Source of the DNA: Membranipora membranacea
Lineage: Eukaryota > Bryozoa > Gymnolaemata > Cheilostomatida > Membraniporidae
DNA length: 64,000 bases
NCBI GenBank assembly: GCA_914767715.1
Contig: OU612067.1
Location: forward strand, 11,222,001 to 11,286,000
Direction: 5' to 3'
The translations under genes were made by a program, and so were the position numbers. A model generated the notes under the pieces. The model did not search any database, was not told the origin of the DNA, and saw nothing but the letters and a program-made list of their open reading frames with translations. Shown one piece after another: positions 59,756-64,000 of this stretch; within the stretch, counting starts at the first letter, position 1; every line of letters starts with the position of its first letter.

Positions 59756-62700
59756 TCAGATATCTTTCTCATCATTGTTTGAGTCTAGGTTTTCTTGAGG
59801 AGATGTATGTTTCTGTTTGGAGTATTTTAACACCAGATGAGGTATTACAAGTAAGGCGGCTGCAACGCTTTGAGCTGTACAACACCAGTAGCCAGATGCC
59901 ATAATACCCGTAACTTTTCCTAAGATCTCTACAAAAATAAACAACATGTTCAGTCTATTTACTCACTGAAAACTGTGCTTTAGAACTAGGATAAGATAAT
60001 TCAAAACTAAAGAAAAACTTATTTAAAACTCAGATGAAGCAGTTTGGGAAATCGAGATGCCTGTAACTTGGTCATATCAAAGGAGAGGCCTACCCCTTCT
60101 ACGGCAAATTAAGTAATCAGCTTATAGATAGTCCATAAGCCAAATTCAAGAAAAAAACTAAAAACATTTTTCTTTAATTAAACGATTTTTAATCAGCCTG
60201 GCCCAGAATATATTGCACCACTAACATATTGTTAGAAATTGAAAAAAACTCTAAATCATAGATTTATTTTGTTGACCTTTACCTGTTAATATCGGAGCAA
60301 TCAGGCCACTGACTCCCGATATGGTGACAAACATCCCAAATACAAGCTCCACTCTATATTCCCCGTGTAACTCCAGGATTACTGTAGTCTGTAGAACTCC
60401 TATAAGTCCAGTTCCTGCACTGATTAGAACACAAGCTATCGCAAACCTACAGAAACAACAAAACTGATTGTTTTCCAGAATTTTAGCTAGCAAGGGCAAG
60501 GCGTTCGGTACGTAAACCACTTCACAAAAACTATATCACATTGTTCACCCTACCATGTGAGTGTTCCTTTCACAATTCTGATAAGGAACTGGAAAGTCAA
60601 TTTTATAGATCACAGACTATAGATAGATGGATAATGTTCACACAAGTTCGGCGTGCATGTACACAACTCACTTACCCCATAAAACTTGGTTGAATTGTCA
60701 ATGCCAGGGTACCAGCTGCCCCTATCAGAAGTGCCACCAATCCGGCAGCTGATTTGTCATAGTCCACAAATTTACCTGCAAACAAAAATTTACTTACATT
60801 ATCAAGTATTTGTTATTGTCGATCAATCTTTATTCAAGTAATAGCAATGGAACTTTGTTTCCTTCCCTTCATATATAAGGCAACATATTTAACCTATTTG
60901 GCCTAAACCTTGAAGTGGAACGGTGAGGGAGACTCACTCTTTGATTTTTATTTTAAGTATTTTGAAATTTGGTCTGCAAATAGTCAATCAAAACCAGAAA
61001 ATGACTGGTTGACTGAACGGTGTTGCTCAATAGCTTTACAGCGAGTTGACAAAGTCGGCTCAGCGGACACAAAATGACCTCATAAAGTATTTCTCCAGTT
61101 ACTGAATACTGTAACCATATACTTAATGTAATAATAATAATAATAAAATATATATATATACATATATATTAACAATAATATGTTACTGAATACAGTTACC
61201 TATCAAAGCGGCTGAGATCCTGACTGTGAGACTAGCTATGGCTCCAATCATGTAGAGCTGAGCAGTCCCTTGAGGTGTAACTCCATAGTGTTCTACATAG
61301 TAAGGTACAGATACAAAAAATGTACCCATGTTGTACCCGATTATGTAGGCAAGACCCATAATCACCCCCATCCTCCAATGTAACATCGGTTTCCATTGTT
61401 CCCATAATTCAGCTAATTTCCCAGCACATCTTTTTTGTTTACAGGTGGCTGAGTTTTCTATTACCAAGGAGTCATTGTTCATGACGTAGTGTGTAGGCTG
61501 TTCCTTAGGATAGGATTCTTGCTGTTCGTGTTTTTCTGAAGTCGACTCCTTGCTGTCGCTGTCGGAATCAGAATTAGAACGAACTGCCGCCTTCTTTTGT
61601 GGGGGTCTGATGAGCGATGCCAATATAACACCCTATAATATCAAACAAACAAAACTCATAAATTATACTGCTGCTTGGGATGGGTATTATAAGTTAGTTA
61701 TGCAAAACAACCTGCTAGAAATCTTAAGAGTACTATGTACTCCCTCCTAGAACTCGTGTTATGAATTGTTAATTGTCTGCTACCATCAATAAGTGCGACA
61801 ACTCCTAATATTCATTATTCTAAAACTTTATGCTGATTTGGACTCACCTGCAAACTCAATAGTCCCAAGAATAGATTCACCTCTCTCCAGCCATATGAGG
61901 AGAGCAGCTGAGCTACTATAGGAGGGAATGTGAAGTATGTGACGCCGGCAGCACAATTTACAATCATCACTGATGTCTGTTTGTATTTATTGAAATGTTT
62001 GAGTGTTGCTGTTGCAGAGGAGATAAAAACTAGACCAGAAAACAGAGCTGGAAAATAGAAAATGCTTGAAATCTTACGTGTATAAGTATTTGGCATGCAT
62101 ATTTTAATACATTTAAATTGTCAACAATGTCATCATAGTGTATCTTTTACTCTGCAATTCTCGGGCAGCGAGATTGGTTCAATAACTTTTGTACAGCGCA
62201 ATCATCTACGGATCTATCTTCTTGCAATTGGGAAATTTTGGTGCTTACATTGAATACTTACAGGCTAATATGCCGTATGTGATAAACCACAAGATATATG
62301 AGGTAGTAAAACAAGATATACATAGACTGAGGCCCAGTCCAGCACTACCTATTATTGCAGCGAGCCTCGATCCAAGCTTTTCACTAACCAGTGCCAGAAC
62401 AAACCCTACAAGCACAAATTCGTTGCATTGAGCTCTGTTTGGTGCAAAGATGTGCAATTTAAAACAGATTTATACATAGTGGCAAGTAGCTTCCACAGAA
62501 TATAACCAGGAATACCGGACGAACAATCATGATTATGATTTTAAATTAGGAGAGGACTTACCGAATAGGAACTGCAGTGCAGAATTCAGACTACAGGCCC
62601 ACAACGTTGCCTGCTCCTTCCCAGGAAATGCGTCTAAATATTCAACATACAACATTCCTGAAGTAGTGGCCGGTATAAGAGAGATGAGATACAGAAAGAA

Positions 62701-63319
62701 ACTAGACATCAGTACGACCCAGGAGTAACCTCGATCTGTCTGATAATGAGTAGATAACTCCTCCGTTTTTAATCTGTCATACAGAATAATAATTGTTCTC
62801 AGAGCTTTGTGTTGGGATAAAGGGGAAGGTGTCAGGGTTGGTTAAATTCCATTTGTCCAGCCCAGGACTTTTGCAGATGGGTACCTGAAAACATAGCTTT
62901 TGTTGGTTTGCCGTATTCATTTGGAAACAGAATACAGAAATTTATTTGTTGAGACCAATATTTAATGGATAATGAAAATGCGAATGCAGAACTTGTAAAT
63001 CATGGCAAATGTTCTCCTACCTTTTGCTGATGTTTTGTGCTGAGGAAGAGTTTGGGGCGTAGCTCTCTAGCTGTTGTTGAGCCAAGCTGAGCATAGATAA
63101 ACCCAAGACCTGTGATTGATGACTTTGCCTCAGGCTGACCTTGCTGCTAGCTAAGTTGTCCACAGGATACATGGGTTCTGTTTCAGGATGCAGAAAGTTT
63201 GAAGTTTCCGCATGTTTGTCTCTGATAAGGTTATCCATAGCTGTCTGCAGTGACATCACTTCTATTGCAGTGTCAGCTTTACTCTGAACCTTCAGACTTT
63301 CTCTGCTGTGTGCGTGCAT
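59756..63319 (-). CDS. SLC16/monocarboxylate transporter-like membrane protein
   Basis: Eight exons (minus): 63021-63319, 62562-62773, 62262-62405, 61848-62047, 61200-61632, 60676-60775, 60283-60446, 59756-59928. Phases match and give 574 residues. A cytosolic N-tail of about 115 residues precedes TM1, which starts DRGYSWVVLMSSFF, the place of the MCT signature DGGWGWVV. The TM5 region has KYKQTSVMIVNCAAGVTYF and the block ending LASLIRPP corresponds to the LMRP end of TM6 in MCTs. A long acidic Ser-rich central loop (SDSDSDSKESTSE) follows, as usual for the 6+6 layout. Then come GVIMGLAYIIGYNMGTFF and VFGMFVTISGVSGLIAPIL near TM10-11. Substrate is not predictable. The ATG at 63319 is chosen as the in-frame start of the first exon; further 5' exons are not excluded. 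Confidence 0.85.
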
Positions 63320-64000
63320 GTTGTAGAATTGGCCTTAATTTCTTTGCTTGGTAAGAGCTGAAATTACGGTGTGTACCTTGCGTGTCTTTGCAATATCAAA
63401 AATACAATTCTCTGGAACTAAGGCTTGTTCTATTCCCACAAAGCATTATAAGAAGGTGAGTTATAGATTCTTGCGTAGAATACACAGACCAATATATAGT
63501 TAGTTTTATATGGCAAGGTACCAGTACACACCAGCGCAAACCAGCTGAGAATTTATTGATTATTATATTGTGACCGATAGCTGACTTGCAAAAAATTGGT
63601 ACATAATAGTATAACAACTCATTTACAAACACACGACAAACAATATCCTATTGAAAACCAGTTACAACTAGTCTTTATGAATTAAGCTAGGTACTTGTAT
63701 TGAACTGGATAGAAATTAACAGCCTTGAAGGCCGGTTAACTTTCCGCATAATTAGAGTCTATCGAAGCTCTTGTTAAATTGAAAAGCTGGCAGCAAACAT
63801 CATCGCATACTTGAGGGATATCGTTTAAACTCGCCATCGGGAAAATTTATGAAATGGTTTCAAATGAATTCCAGAAAATATCTTTTACTTCATCCAAAGT
63901 TGAGAAGTAAATGAGTCAACTTATCATTCTCTGATAAGGTACACTCTGTTTGCTATCTCTAATAGCTATCGGTGTTATTATCTTGCTATCGTTGTTCATT
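63320..64000. other. Upstream of the SLC16-like gene, no feature seen
   Basis: AT-rich sequence to the window end. It should include the 5' UTR or promoter of the SLC16-like gene; no motif, gene or repeat is recognised. Confidence 0.35.

Overview
The window is nuclear DNA from an animal, most likely a marine invertebrate. Genes are split by short GT-AG introns. LINE, SINE and MITE debris is common, and one gene encodes ARPC4, a subunit of the eukaryotic Arp2/3 complex. The compact layout would suit a sponge or another early-branching metazoan, but nothing seen here fixes the taxon. All gene models were built by hand from splice sites, reading phase and family knowledge; no search was run.

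Layout. 1-1955: two LINE fragments. About 2650-3115: a decayed, inverted piece of the gene family described next. 3116-43976: a large direct tandem duplication. Its left copy (3116 to about 21148) carries gene B and its right copy (about 21149-43976) carries gene A, both on the minus strand. Each gene starts with a short cytosolic tail, one membrane helix and a Thr-rich stalk. These are followed by repeated extracellular modules of about 330 residues, each encoded by five exons. Gene A has three modules in an intact 1116-residue frame. Gene B has two modules, but a 20-bp deletion in the last exon of its first module shifts the frame. The strand/helix pattern of a module looks like an eight-stranded (beta/alpha) barrel of glycoside-hydrolase type without the usual acidic motif. 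I do not recognise the family; this is the best candidate in the window for an undescribed system.

44167-50411 (+): a ten-exon SLC15/POT-like transporter. 51257-54981 (-): ARPC4 in five exons. 55823-58461 (+): a small Cys-rich single-pass membrane protein, divergent from ARPC4. 59756-63319 (-): an eight-exon SLC16/MCT-like transporter, convergent with the Cys-rich gene. These four genes look like ordinary unlinked functions in a gene-dense stretch.

The two duplication copies differ by several insertions: a LINE end, a Harbinger-like element, a 227-bp and a 524-bp insert with target duplications, an extra module of about 5 kb, and a perfect 800-bp (CACTC)160 array found only in gene B. Together they give a relative history of the locus.
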